Part shown: positions 41,319 through 53,461 of the stretch, piece after piece
Numbering within the stretch: position 1 is the first letter of the stretch
Layout: each line of letters begins with the position of its first letter
Assembly: GCA_015680625.1 (NCBI GenBank)
Contig: JAAAXW010000072.1
Location: 1-64,000 of the forward strand
Origin: Mortierella hygrophila
Taxonomy: Eukaryota; Mortierellomycota; Mortierellomycetes; Mortierellales; Mortierellaceae
Length of the DNA: 64,000 bases
Direction of reading: 5' to 3'
Program-made: the position numbers and the translations under genes
Notes under the pieces: model-generated
The model's input: the letters and a program-made list of their open reading frames with translations, nothing else
Database searches by the model: none
Told to the model about the DNA's origin: nothing

Positions 41319-43765
41319 CTAATCCGTGTTGTCTCCTTTGTGATGCCGTGCCAGCACCTCATAGTCGCCTGAGGATGATAAATTTTGTTGCATCTTCCTG
41401 ATCTTGACATAGTTCTGATTGACGTGAAAATGGGGGAAAAAAAAGAAGGGCTTTAGTCAGTACTGGTCAAGTGTACTCGACGCCACGCAAAAGCCCGCAG
41501 ACGAAGACCCTGAATAAAGGACTTACATATGCCATGATTCCCCCGATTGAGACAAGCAATCTAAAATAAGGTCAAGTTGATGTAAAATTAACCGTGGCGT
41601 TAGGAGTTATATACGGACGTAGGAAAACGTTAGATAGATGCTGATATTCAACCAATAGACGCGAGACTTACCCAAGGAGGTTAACAAAGGTCAATCTGTC
41701 TCCAAAGATGAGCATGCTCAACGAGATGACAACAATCTCCTTGCTGATTCCAGCAACAGAAAGAGTAACAGTACCCGTGTTCTTGATTAGCTTGAACTCT
41801 GCAACGGTCATAGCAAACGCCAGGAGCCCGCCTCCGCCTGCCATGACCAAAGTGAATGCGCCTGTCCGGAAATCCTGAAAAAACGCCGATGACGAAAACT
41901 GGACAAAGGGGTCCTCGATCACCAGGGACAGGATCGACATCAGGATAAACATTATGGGACTGATGTAGTACAGAGTGGCCACGGGGTTGTCCATCCCGAG
42001 TTGATCCTTTTGAAGCAGCATCTGAGTCAGCGACCACCGAAGACCCGACATGACAGCCGCCAGAAGCACAAGTACAAATCCTGTCATGTCGAACTGCGTC
42101 TCTCCTGCGACCGTCAGCACGACTCCAACGACAATGACGCCTATAATCAGGATCAAGCTGAGTCGAGGCTTCTCCAGGCGAAAGATGAATGCAAAAATGA
42201 GCACCCAGATTGGGGTGCTTGATTTGATCTATCGAAAGACCAGGAGTAATTAATTAATCGCTGCCCTTCTACTTTCATTTGGAGGGCTCATCATCGATTG
42301 AAATTCCAAGCGGCCGTCAATCCTTGGATTGCATTGCTTACCATGGTATAGAAAGAAAGGGTAATGTACATGAGGGATGCATTGGCCATACAAATCTCCA
42401 ATGCCGCAGCCACCGCACAAGGCACCTAGCAGGTTAAAAATGAAGTTAGAAATGACTTCCTGTTAATATCACACACAATTGAGCCTTCAATGGTCCAATA
42501 CAAGAACTCCTTAAATCAACAGACTTACCACTTGGGTGACATAGCTGTGCATGGTGATCCTGCCTCCTTTTCCTGACCTTGTGGCATCAAAGATATCCGG
42601 CCAGAAGTGCATGAGACAGGCTGTAATCACAAAGTGGAGTCCAGCATGGATTGACGACACAAACAGTGGTAGGTTAAAGTTCCAATTGTCCTTGCCCATG
42701 AGATTCTATTATTTGTAGCACAATCAACATCCTAAGTGAGTAACGCAAATGCAAGAATACACACGCACAGCGATAAAACCAGGGCCGATTTGCTTCCAGC
42801 GTTGGTTTTTTGATTGCTGCCATGATAATTAATAGTTGTCTGAGAGTATGCACGTCTGCATCTTTGCTCCCGCTCCTGTGCGTTTCGAAGTTTCGAACCC
42901 CACTTTTCTGTATCACCCAGTCTGGCGGAAGTGTAGAACTGCATACCTTGTTGTAGATTGACAAGGCCGTGCTAAAGAAGTACCAAGCCAGAATGTACGA
43001 AAAGTTGGAGGCCACATTCTGGGCCATCCGCTTCTTGGGCATCACAATCTGCGGTAAGGAGCTCGAGGTCCTGCCAATGTTGATAAACACACTCGGTGCA
43101 TAGTTGCTGAAGCTGGATCCGCCGCTGCTTCCTGCCTCCTTCTCTGTTGGCAAGCTGGACTTGCGGATCGGCGTTCCAAGCCTTGAGGGATCCGATGTAG
43201 CGTTGCCGGTAAACACTTGGTTGGTGGAGGATACTGATGGGTATTTGAAGGGTCGTCCAACGTTGACTGTGGGTGATCCTGGTCCAGACGAGGTATTGTG
43301 GCCGAAAGTGGATGCCAAAACAGTTCCAAGAGAGGTGCGTGCTGAAGCTCCTGCGCCAGACCCTGAAACGGGAGGTGTGCTGCTGTGCCCAGGGTGGCTA
43401 TGACTGTAGGGAACAGGCGACGAGGGTGCATTGGCATTGTTGCTGCCTTGGTTGAAAGAAACCCCCATTAATGATAGCGGAGGAGGAGTGCCAGAAGCCG
43501 ATGAGCCTGTGGCAAGTCCAGAGGTAGCGCCTATTGATGCTGCGTCATGATTATCGTCCTCGTTCTTTTTGCGATTGCCGGTGGCGTCCAGAACGGGCTG
43601 CAAGGGCGATGAACCGACATGCTGACTGATACGGCGAAAAGACTTTTCAGACGCAGACGGACTCTGCGGCGAGTTGATAGGGTGGTTCTGTGGTGGTGAA
43701 GGAGCTGACTTTGGGATCTGTTGGGATTGACGCCTTGCGAGGGTGGTCTCTCGCGAATCGCGCAT
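41319..43765 (-). CDS. SLC35C2: SLC35C2/triose-phosphate-transporter family protein
   Basis: Six exons: 43765-42947, 42705-42529, 42425-42342, 42228-41672, 41560-41527, 41414-41319; 588 residues. Seen: a 245-residue disordered Ser/Pro-rich N-terminus; then the TPT transporter fold with FSYILAWYFFSTALSIYNK, LPLFVSSIHAGLHFVITACL, MANASLMYITLSFYTMIKSS (a family signature), LSLILIIGVIVVGVVLTVAG, GLRWSLTQMLLQKD, NTGTVTLSVAGISKEIV and a last helix ending GGIMAYNY. About ten helices are expected. Family knowledge: relatives (SLC35C2, yeast YMD8) are Golgi/ER nucleotide-sugar or related carriers. One exon is 34 bases. The long soluble N-terminus is unusual for the family. It diverges 1.3 kb from the acylated small protein. 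Confidence 0.9.
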
Positions 43766-45049
43766 GTCGCGAAAGGTGGTTGGCTGTTGATGCGAGTTGA
43801 CGGCGAAGGAAGAAAGGAAGAAGGTTTAGAAAGGAAATGAAGGCCAGAATGAGAATTGTTGCACGAGAGTGGGTGGTCAAACTAACAAGGTATGTAGTGT
43901 GATGAGGTTGGTGGTTTGTAAAAGAGGAACGAAGAGTTCGACAGGGTGGTTGCGTGATGTAAGTAAGTAGGTAAGGGGAAAAGGCTGGATGGGAATCACA
44001 CTCGGCGAAAGGGTCAGGAACGAGAGACAAGAAAGAGAGGAGAGGAACGAAGCGAGATAGGAGAGAGGGCGGGCTGGAGTAGAATCGACTCTATTCAGCG
44101 AGGTGTGTGCTTTTTGAGGTGGAGTGGGGAGTGATGCCTGAATGGTAAAAGAGATGATGACGAAGAAAGTGAAGTGAAGTGAAGAGAAGAGAAGAGAAGA
44201 GGAGAGAAGAGAAGAGGGAAGAAGAAGAGGTAATATTGAAGGGAGGGTGGATGCCCAAGAGAAACTTAAAAGGGTTCAAGTGCCCATTGGTTCCTTTTGC
44301 TCGATTACAATTCCTTGTGTACGTCAAGTTCATCTCCCTCTGCTCATTTGTTCCTTTTTGGGTTGCCCACTTGGGCTGTTGTTGTCCCTTTAGGAGAACA
44401 AGAGCACGTATACAGTATCGGTGCAGAGGCAAAGGACGGAGGAGCAGGCTGGCGCAGGATTCTTGTCATAAGAGAAGCAGCCTTCGTCTTTTGTCTTTTG
44501 TCTTTGCTTCTTGTTTTAACCTATCGACATCAATGATGTCCCTCGGTGAATGTCTAAATGTCATTGCGGGGGCGAATGCTGATTGGTTGTAGAGTCAATA
44601 TGACCTTGTGTACCTCAGGACTCTGCCTCTCCACATATCACATACAACTAGTACACATTGCCTCCATGAGAATTATTGTCTGGAGAACCATTGAGACAAC
44701 ATCGGCTCCTTCTGTCCTGATTGAACGCACTTAGTCCTTGCAAACTACAGCAGCGACTGATAATCAATCGATTCATCAAAAACGTTTGTTTGTCTCATTT
44801 TGCCTGGAGTATTCAATCGCCACCGACTGATAGCCTCTGATCCTTCCACTGATGGGCTGTACGGTGAATGGAAGGGGAGGAACAAATTTTATCTTCTTCC
44901 CTCTTCTCACCTCACCCTACCCACTCCTCTGCTCAGTCCCTCCCTCTCCACTCTTTTCTTCTCTCTTTCTTCCATTCACCTTCACAGACACACACACACA
45001 CTCTCTCTCCCTTTTCATTCATCATCAACAACAACAAGCCGACATCATC
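43766..45049. other. Divergent intergenic region
   Basis: 1.3 kb between the starts of the transporter (minus) and the small acylated protein (plus). Imperfect GAAGA/GAGAA repeats fill 44160-44235 (a C/T tract on the minus strand), and a C/T-rich leader with ACAC lies at 44930-45010. No gene is supported. Confidence 0.5.
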
Positions 45050-45640
45050 ATGGGAGCATGCTGTGGAAAACCAGACCGCAAGGGACCAGGCTACGTCCTA
45101 GGAGCATCAAACACTTCCTCAAACGCCTCTGCACCAGACCAACAACGACTCGGAACAGCGTCCGGCAAGGCAAAGGCACCACCAGTACCACAACAGCAAC
45201 AGTCTGCTGGTCAGGCACTAGGCGGCGGATCTGCAAGTTCACCACGGGCACAGGGTGAGCTCTCACAGTCCGCCCTGGCTGCTCAAAAGCGCGCCGAAGC
45301 TGTAAGCGTGAACGCATTCTTGTTGTTTTCTTTCGACGACGACGACGTATTATCGCGTGGACCTGTCATGTTCACCATTCTAATCCTTCGCGCTATAATA
45401 TACTAGGCTGAGAAGAGAGGCGTCCAACAGGGAGGCGGACAATTGGCCAAGAAGTTAGCGGACAAGAAGAAGCAATCTCCCTACGCCGTTGAGGAATCCC
45501 TGCCAGAGCCTACCAACGTAAGCCCATTGCGTCTTCTTCATACTTCATTGCCATGTTCGACTGCTTACTTGATAGCAAGCTCACTCACATCTTTACCTTG
45601 TCTTGTTGTTTTCAATTGTTATTAGTCCCAATGGAATTAG
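45050..45640 (+). CDS. Small protein with N-terminal myristoylation/palmitoylation motif
   Basis: Three exons, 45050-45301, 45407-45517 and 45626-45640; 125 residues. I do not recognise the family. Seen: N-terminus MGACCGKPDRKG, where Gly2 can be myristoylated and Cys4/Cys5 palmitoylated, so the protein is probably attached to the plasma membrane or endosomes; this is inference from motif. The rest is polar, with a Gln-rich/Gly-rich centre and a helix-like segment SQSALAAQKRAEAAEKRGVQ. The last exon encodes only four residues and the stop (SQWN). Splice sites are consensus (gtaagc, gtaagc) and phases are all 0. A C/T-rich leader precedes the start. Small acylated adaptors with this shape often scaffold signalling or trafficking complexes. 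Confidence 0.75.
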
Positions 45641-46171
45641 TTCTAGAGTTTCTCTCTAATTTCTCGTACACACAAACTGGACACAAAAGGATGAGAGAAA
45701 AATGGCGCATCAACAACAAACCAACACCCCACCCCAACCCCACCCCAACAACAGCAACAACACAAACAAGGTCGTTGTCGTTATGCACAGGAAGGAAGAA
45801 TGATAAAAGAGCTCTTCAATATAGAACCTGTTGTATTGTTCCTTCCTCGTCCTTGCTAACACAGCCAAAGCTTCTCTGCTACTTTTCCCCCCATTCTTTT
45901 ATCTGTCAATACCTCACCCTTCACTGCCTCCAGAAGAAGATAATAAAAAGCAAAAGAAAAAATCAAAGCATAAAGGAATCGATCTCAAGGCAAAAGGCAG
46001 GCAAGGGGTATCTGTGCATGTCCTGGGCTGAATGCAGTGCATTTTGACCATATCCGGAATGTGGCTTTGACCTCCTCCAGCTATTCCTTTGAGACTTGAT
46101 CCCGAGATCACCTTTTTTTCGTACCATTCTTTCGACATCTCAGGAGCAACTCACTCGCACACAGGAACAGG
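45641..46171. other. Spacer between the small acylated gene and the TPR gene
   Basis: 3' UTR and promoter sequence only. ACCCCA-like CCCCAAC repeats occur near 45725-45750. No ATG-started frame with splice or motif support was found. Confidence 0.5.
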
Positions 46172-47961
46172 ATGACTTCGAGTCGCGCATTTAAGGACGC
46201 AGCCACCATTCTCTTGGCCGGAGGATCCACCTTCTCTCGCCTCCGCGTCACCTCCACACTTCGTGCATCAACACCCCTCCGCAATGTCCGAACCCCCCAC
46301 CACCACCTCCTCCCACGCCAACGCGCCACCGCCACTTCTTCTCGTGGCTATGCAAGTATTTCCACAAAAAGCACCCCTGCTCCCTCAACAATCGACTCAA
46401 CAATAGGTCTAACCCCCGGAGCACGCGTCATCATCGCCACCACCCGCGGAGTCCGCAACGTCCTGATCGTTGCTACCTCAACCCTCGGACTCGTCCTCTT
46501 CGCCTTCACCGGCACACATGCCTACCTCGAGCAATACAAATGCCCCTCCCCCGCCGGGGTATCGACTGAGGTTCAGAGGTGTTTGCATGGCGCTTGGGTC
46601 AGGGAGGAGATCTCGCCGGATCCGGATGTTGCAGAGGTGTACCTTCAAAAGGCGGTCGAGTTGGCCAGGAAGGATCTTGAAACGTTTTATGCCAACAAGA
46701 ATAAGGGCAAGGATGGAATTGATGAGAGGTTGGCGTTTTTGGAGATTGAGAAAGATCAAGCGTTGGTCGAGGTTCAGAACCGGTTGGCGAGGTTCTATGG
46801 ACGGATTGGGCAGGATGAACAAGCGGCCACAGTCTGGACTCGACTCTGGAAACTTTCCGAGAAGGAGAACCCTCGCTCCTCAAGTTCACCTGAGCAGGTA
46901 TCATCGGGACTGGCATCCATGTTTGGTAAGGGCGCTTTGACAGATCGTCCATTGATTTCTCAAAAGGACGGCATCGCCTATGCCAAGTCTGCGGCGAATT
47001 GCTGGATGCGCATGGGAGAATACGAGATGGCCGAGGAGGCCCTCGCCTGGACACTCAGCACCCTCGCCTCTACCACACCAGCCCCATCAGCGTCGACACT
47101 ATCTTCATCCCGGATCGAGGAAATCGGACTCCTCTCAACTCTTGGAGCACTGTACGTCCGCCAGGCGAAATTCGAGTACGCCCTGTCATTGTTCGTCAAG
47201 GCCCTCCAGGCTGTCCAGGACCACCGCGCTTCTGAGACCGACAACTCTGTCGAAACTACGACTGACGAGAAGAAGAAGGCTGAGTTGAAGGAAGACAAGG
47301 ACATGTGGTACTGCCGGGAGGCGATTCTCACCCAAAGCATTGGCGAAACCCTCTACGGCGCCGCTACTCGGTCCTCTACCTCCTCTTCCTCCATTACCAC
47401 TACTACAACCAACACTCCTGAAACAACGGCAACGAAAAAGTCGTCATCATGGAAATTCTGGAGCCCCTCATCATCATCATCATCATCATCAACGCCCCCA
47501 GCAAAATCCAAGGCCGTGCCTCACCAAAAGTCCCCACAACAGATCAAGAAGGAAGAAGAAGCTCTGGGATGGATGCAGAAGGCTTTGGAGATGGCCAAGG
47601 CCAAGAGCGGTCAACATCGCGATTGTGACGAGTGTGCTGCCCTTGGACTCAACACCCTTGGTCTCATCAACGAGGTACGTTTTCTACACTTACACATATA
47701 CAAGATGCTGGTTGTTCTCGATGAATTGGGTTATTTCATTGCTGTTGTACTATGAATGATCATTGTCTAATTATACATGTTATGCTATTGTGATAATAGA
47801 TGGAAGGAAAGAGCGAGGTGGCATTGGCACAGTTCAGGGAGGCAGTCCTCCACGCGACCATGGCCAAAGACTATGTCGGTATCGATGACTACAACAAGAA
47901 CATTGCCCGTCTCACTGACACTGATTCGGGATCTACTACCTCAACATCTACCCTTGCATAA
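46172..47961 (+). CDS. Mitochondrial TPR protein, MGR3-like
   Basis: Two exons, 46172-47674 and 47800-47961; 554 residues. Seen: an Arg/Ser-rich, acid-poor N-terminus typical of a mitochondrial presequence; a transmembrane helix VLIVATSTLGLVLFAF at about 97-112; then tetratricopeptide-like helical pairs, for example VQNRLARFYGRIGQDEQAAT, AANCWMRMGEYEMAEEALAW, LGALYVRQAKFEYALSLFVK, and in the second exon KSEVALAQFREAVLHA. A poly-Ser insert encoded by TCA repeats (about 47470-47492) separates repeats. The layout (short matrix end, one membrane span, TPRs) resembles Mgr3, an adaptor of the i-AAA protease that feeds misfolded proteins at the inner membrane. That identity is a guess from architecture; it could be another TPR protein. 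Confidence 0.8.
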
Positions 47962-48072
47962 ACACACAAAATACAGCAGCATTGTTTCTTTTCTCATTAT
48001 TCAATTAGTTATTTTGGCGTTGTTCGGGTTAATGTATGAATTGAGTGTGTTTGGCTACTTGTCTACGAATAT

Positions 48073-51000
48073 CTAATCCCAATCATCACCCCATCCATCC
48101 CCCTCTAACGCACTCTCATCAACCTGCAATGCCAGTGACGACGACGAGGAAACTGGCTTCACAGGCTCAGGGACAACAACAGCAGCAGCAGAAGTAGAGG
48201 TAGGAGAGGTGATCATGTCCAACGACTTGGCGATATGTCCTGCTGCAACACCGTTCCCGTTCCCGTAGCCATGGCCGTTCACGCCGATAGGGCTGGCCGC
48301 GCTCAAAAGAGGAGACGCGACACCCTTGGGTGTCGATTCCGGGCTAGATCCGCGGCTGGGAGAACCTGGTGACGACGATGGCTTCAACGAGAACGGTGTC
48401 GTCGTGCTTGTTGTTGTCGTCGTCTTCGTGGTAGTCGTCTTGCTGTGGAAGGTCGAAGTGGGACTGCTGAGAACTGTCTTTGTGGTGGTGGTCGAGACAG
48501 TGCCGACAGAATTGGCGAGTGTGATGGAGGAAGAGTTGGAAGAGGAGGACATCGAAGCAGTCGATCCAGATATGCCTATTGACCCTGATCCTTGAAGAGA
48601 AGTAGTGGCGCCAACATAGGCTGGCTTCTTGTACGTCACCTCCAGATCCTTGAAGAGCTCGTCATCCTCCTTTGAGACAGTACCAGCCTGTTCTTGAAGA
48701 TCTCCCAAATCCAGATCAACATCATCGCCCCACCCATCGTTCTCCTCAATTGATTCCCGAGGCAGCTGGCTAATACTCCTGCTCGATGTCGGTTTCGCAG
48801 ACGAGCCAATCGAAGATGGTGCGCTCGCTGTAGGTGCGCTTACGGTTGCCGAGGGTGCCGACACAGATCCTGATGGCGAAGGTCTCGCTGCGACAGGTGT
48901 TGTCACAACAGCTGCCTTGGCAGCACCCAACTTGAGTCCATTAGACGACGATGTCTTCCTCTCCTGCTGCTTCTCAGCCATCTGCTGACGGCGAGCATCC
49001 CGCTTCGCCTGCATCTCTTGTTGCTTCTGGTCACGCTTCAACCGGAGTTGCTCATGCTTTTCTGCTTGAGCCTGCTCACGCTTCAAGCGGGTCGCTTCAT
49101 CTTCTACTGGCTCCAAAATCGACGAGGGAGATCGGTTCGATGTGTCTGATTTTTTTTCCAAGCATGCAAAACAAAAAAAAGGGTTATCAGCATCTCTTCA
49201 TATACTAAAACATTTATCAGGGATCATGCAGCTTGCAATAGAACTTACCGTTCAGAGTGGAGAGATCATCTGCCTCCCAGTCATCGCCTTCGTCGTCACC
49301 AGTGTTGTCCCAGTCAAAGGCTGCCGCCACCTTGATTGAAGTTGGCTTCGAATCTGAACCACGAAGAGAGTTGCTGGGTTTCTTGGATGCAGGGGTTTCA
49401 ACAGGGAGCTGACGCAGCCTCATCTCCTCCTTAGCTGCCTCAAGTGCCTTCATCAACTCCAGTTCGTCAGACGCCTGTGTGTCCTCCTCCTCGACTTCAT
49501 CCCGAGTGTCCTGGATATCGATATCAAGTCGACTGTTGTTGATTCGGGCGGGCTCGACATAAGCAGGTTCCACAGGCAAGGGTGCTGCCGCCGATTGGGC
49601 TGGTGCGAGCTTGGCGATCGAATCTGACAATGGGGGCCCAACAGAAGCGTCTCTGCTACCGGGCTGCTCAACCGAAAATGATCCTGTCCGCGTCAAGGAG
49701 GGCGTCTTGAGAGAGCTCTGCTCAGAAAACATGAACGAGTCTTGAGACACCATAGATGAACGTCTGCTCGAGAGCAAGTCAGCATTCGATCCGCCTCCTC
49801 TCATATCGAGTCCGTTCAATCCACGCACTGAGCTGCTTGCAGAAATGCTCCTGTCGCTTCCCAATGCAGACCTCGAGAAGATCGGTCTCCTGGCTGGCAA
49901 GAGCATCTGTTGCTTTTCGCAGTACTGGCGAATACGCGAGATATGGATGGCTGATGGTGATGCGGATGGAGTGGAAGCAGTTGAGCTAGCGTCCGAATCC
50001 TGGTTTGCACCGTTCGCCTCAGCTCCTGTTGATGTCTGTTGCTGCTCTCCTAGGTTATCTGTTGGCTGAACCAATGTCGTGGTCTGATGGGCGATTGTCG
50101 AGATGGCCCTGGCAGCAGCCTCCCGAACCTGGAGATCCTCATCCAACAAGAACTGGGGTAAAAACTTGAGCAATCCGCTGATGCAGAAAGCTCCGTTGGT
50201 GCAATGTTTGGTGAAGGAATTAGAAATGAGTTCCAGACGTTCGGGAACGGGTGACAGTTTGAGTACAGAAACCAATGTCAAGGTAAGGGTCGAGCTCATG
50301 TCCTTGACAGCGGCATGGTTGTGCAAACCAAGGGTATAGATTGAGCACCACATGCCCATAACAACCTCCACTAACTGCATCCTAGCCTCTTGAGTGCTGT
50401 CCTCTGCAATCCAGAACGCCATAATTTGAGGGATGAGAGTCTGCTCGTACAGAGCCTTGACTGAGAACTTTTGCTTAGTCGAGTCGGCATCAGAGAGAGT
50501 TGTGACAAGAAGGGAGTATGGGATAGCAGTCGCAAGTCCAGACAGCGAAGCCAAGTACACCTTAGGGTCAGCATCCTGAAGTCCTGCCAAAATCTAGCCG
50601 CAGAGGATTCAATAGAATGAGCCGTTATTATCCCTGCGCGACAACCTGCTCATTGCATGTCGACATATACACTGGGAAAGTGCACTTACCTCTGGCAAGA
50701 TGACTTGTCCAAGGACCTCAGATCCTCCTTCGCCAAGGACAACAGCTTTGAGATACACCTCAAAAAGACGGAACAATGTCATACGGATGTCTGCTTGTCG
50801 ATAAGTCCAAAGTTTGATCATGAAGGGTATGACCTGTGCCCGATAAGTCTCCTCCGAGATGAGGGGTCGCGGCGGTTGAGGGGTGAAGAGTGTCCTGTAA
50901 ACTATGTCAAAGCCTTCAGCCGCAAAGAACTCCTGTGTTAAGAGCTGAGGCAGCACAAACTTTTCGATGATTGATGGTGGGAGCATCTGAAGCTTTGGCA

Positions 51001-52251
51001 TAATGGATCTAAAGCGAATTTGAAAGAAGTCGTTAGAATTGCATCCAGTTATCCTACGCAACCGAGCTTAGGTGACTCCAAACATCGCATGGAAAACATA
51101 CTGGCTCCACTCTGCGTTTTGCAGCTTGTCCAGGCCCTTGAGTCGACAATAGCGAACAACAGACACGGTATTGTTGTGGAGGAAAAGGCTGGACTCCAAG
51201 ATGGCATCTCCTGAGGGCCGCCTCATGGGGTCAGCTTGCAGCATCGCGTCCAAAGGAAGAGCGGTCGTTCCGAAGTGCAGAAATCCATCCTGAACCAATT
51301 TCTCGACAAACTTGCCGTATTGCCAGACATCCACTGCGTGCGGAAGTTGTACTTCCTGCGTTGTCTTGGTAGGTTTTCCCTGATGCTCTGGGGGCACGAG
51401 TTCCTGTGACAAGACAGAAGTCAGACCGGCCTCCCTGGACTCTGCAACAGTTCCTGTAAATTCCATGCCACCGAGCACCCATCGGCCGTTTGAGACAAAG
51501 ATGGAGCCCATTTTGACGTTGTTATGGGAGATGTGGCATTGGGAGTGCAAAAAGTGCAATGCAACCTATTGTAATGAATAGGGGCACGTGTATGTGTGAG
51601 AAAGCGTTATGTCAGATCAAGGGCAGGCGAGTAGTAGCCTAAAATAAGATGCAGATGTGCAACGTGTCATGACCATCCAGAACAGACAAACCACAGGGTG
51701 GATCATACCATGATGTCGTAAAGGCCCACAAGGATCTCGTCCTCGCTGATCTCCTCCAGATACTCCACCGTCAGGGGGACAACTCGCTCTGTGATAAGGT
51801 GGAATCCAGCTGAGCTCGCCTTGCAGTCAATGAACCTAAGCACTGACGGATGTCGAATCGTCTTGAGTTTCTATTCAACACAAAACACAACAATAATACA
51901 AGTCAGCAAATATTAAAGACGCTGATAGAATTGACACGCCGTGCATAGCATTGGAACAGCTTTCATTATCCGTGTCTCCCCGCGTCCAAATACCAGCGTC
52001 TAAATGATATAAGGGAACTTTACTTTGATGGCTTTGGGCAAGAACTCTTGCTTGTTATCGAGCTCCAGTTGCGATGGATCGTATGTAAAGGCTGAGACGA
52101 GTCGTTTCCCGAAATAGGCGTCCCGGAGGGTGTAGATGGTCGTTACTTGGAGTGGTTGGGTGTTTTGGGGGAAAGTGAGTTTAGCCTTTGAGGATCCCTC
52201 GGAGGCGGCGGCAGTGCCTGAGATCCCTTGCTTGCTTTCTGATGCTCCCAT
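48073..52251 (-). CDS. SCYL1: SCYL1/CEX1-type pseudokinase with HEAT repeats
   Basis: Six exons: 52251-52024, 51870-51709, 51565-51102, 51008-50690, 50593-49249, 49145-48073; 1196 residues. Seen: an N-terminal kinase-like fold with KTIRHPSVLRFIDCKA, LHFLHSQCHISHNNVKMGSI and WVLGGMEF; the HRD and DFG catalytic motifs are replaced (ISHNN, LGGME), so it is a pseudokinase. Then HEAT-type helices (PKLQMLPPSIIEKFVLPQLL; LLKFLPQFLLDEDLQVREAA). The C-terminal third is disordered, with a basic coiled coil (TRLKREQAQAEKHEQLRLKR) and acidic Trp motifs. Family knowledge: SCYL1/Cex1 works in COPI traffic and tRNA nuclear export. An upstream MG start suggests possible myristoylation (MGASESKQ). It ends 111 bases from the convergent TPR gene. 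Confidence 0.93.
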
Positions 52252-53461
52252 CTCGACGTTTGATTAGAGGGCCGTTTGTTGTTTGTTGTTTGTTGTTTGA
52301 GAGAGATGAACGCCTCTTTGTTCGGGTGATGGGGGTCGGCGCGCTGTTATTGCTGATGGTGTTGTTGAGGCAGGGAAAAAGACGAGAGTGTGAGTGGGGA
52401 CGATGGGATGATGATGGAAGAGGAGAGCAGAGGCAATGCCATACAAAGACGAAGAATAAATGGTTGGTTGGCTGTGGGCTCAGTTTTGAGAAGGTGTCAG
52501 TGAGCAGACTGCCTGGAGGACATTCATTCAGGCCTTTGTTGTCAAGCCACACACAGGCACACAAAAGCACTTCAGGGGCAAACGAAGAAAAATCAATGTC
52601 AAACGAGTAGGAAAGTTGGTGGACAATTGACGCCTAGGGCACCTTACTCGCAATTCTAGGATTTTGTTACTGTACACACATAAAATTACCACCACCAATA
52701 AAACTGGCCCACTGAGAGATGCGTAAACAAGCGCGCCAGATCCACATCCATTCACTCCACTCGTGTCTCAACACCACAAACTAAGCGATAGATCCGAGGA
52801 TCCCGTAGTTTCTTTCTTATTGTTAACAGACGCGACGATTAGTCACCCTCCTTCAGCCAACTCCTCGGCAATAATCATAACAAAGAAAATCGAGTACCGT
52901 TAAGTACCTAGAGCTCCTCTGCGCAGCTCACAAAAAATCGCCACTAGACAAACCAAGCGCCAAGCAAACACCTCTACGTTGCCGACGTTGCCGAAAACAG
53001 AAAACAACAATCAAACAAAGCAATGGGCTATGAGTAAGACCCTCGCTCCATCTCTAACCTCCGACCTCCTATCTAGACTTCTTGGTTATTGCTTTTTTGG
53101 ACGAATCAGTCGTTAAAATCGACGCATTTGTGTTTTCTTTGTTTTGCATGAAGGAAAGGTGAAGAGAGAGCAGAAGCAATGCACGGAGTGTTGGACTGAC
53201 CTTTTGACTCACTGCAGTCAACAAATAGATAGAGGAGAGGCATGAAAACAGGTTGTTCTTTCAATCCTTGCTTCATTAGACATCGGATCAGACTTGAATT
53301 CAATACGAACAATGAATTATGAGTTTTAGATGTATATATTTGATCATGGTTAGAGAAGAAAAGTCGATCGAGAACCGTTTATGTTTTGACTAATCAACTT
53401 GAAGGGACATTGCTGCCAAAGACGAAGTACGAGGTTTAGGTTAGTGAGCTATATTTCCCCA
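52252..53461. other. 1.2-kb intergenic region
   Basis: Promoter side of the SCYL1-like gene, which includes three TTGTTTG-type units at 52276-52298. At 53022 ATGGGCTATGA is followed by a consensus gtaaga donor, like a tiny plus-strand first exon, but no downstream exon could be matched. No gene is called. Confidence 0.45.

Noticed and set aside
42870..42946. GGTTCGAAAC on the minus strand, B-box-like
   Set aside because: It lies in an intron of the transporter gene and lacks a pairing T-stem or acceptor stem.
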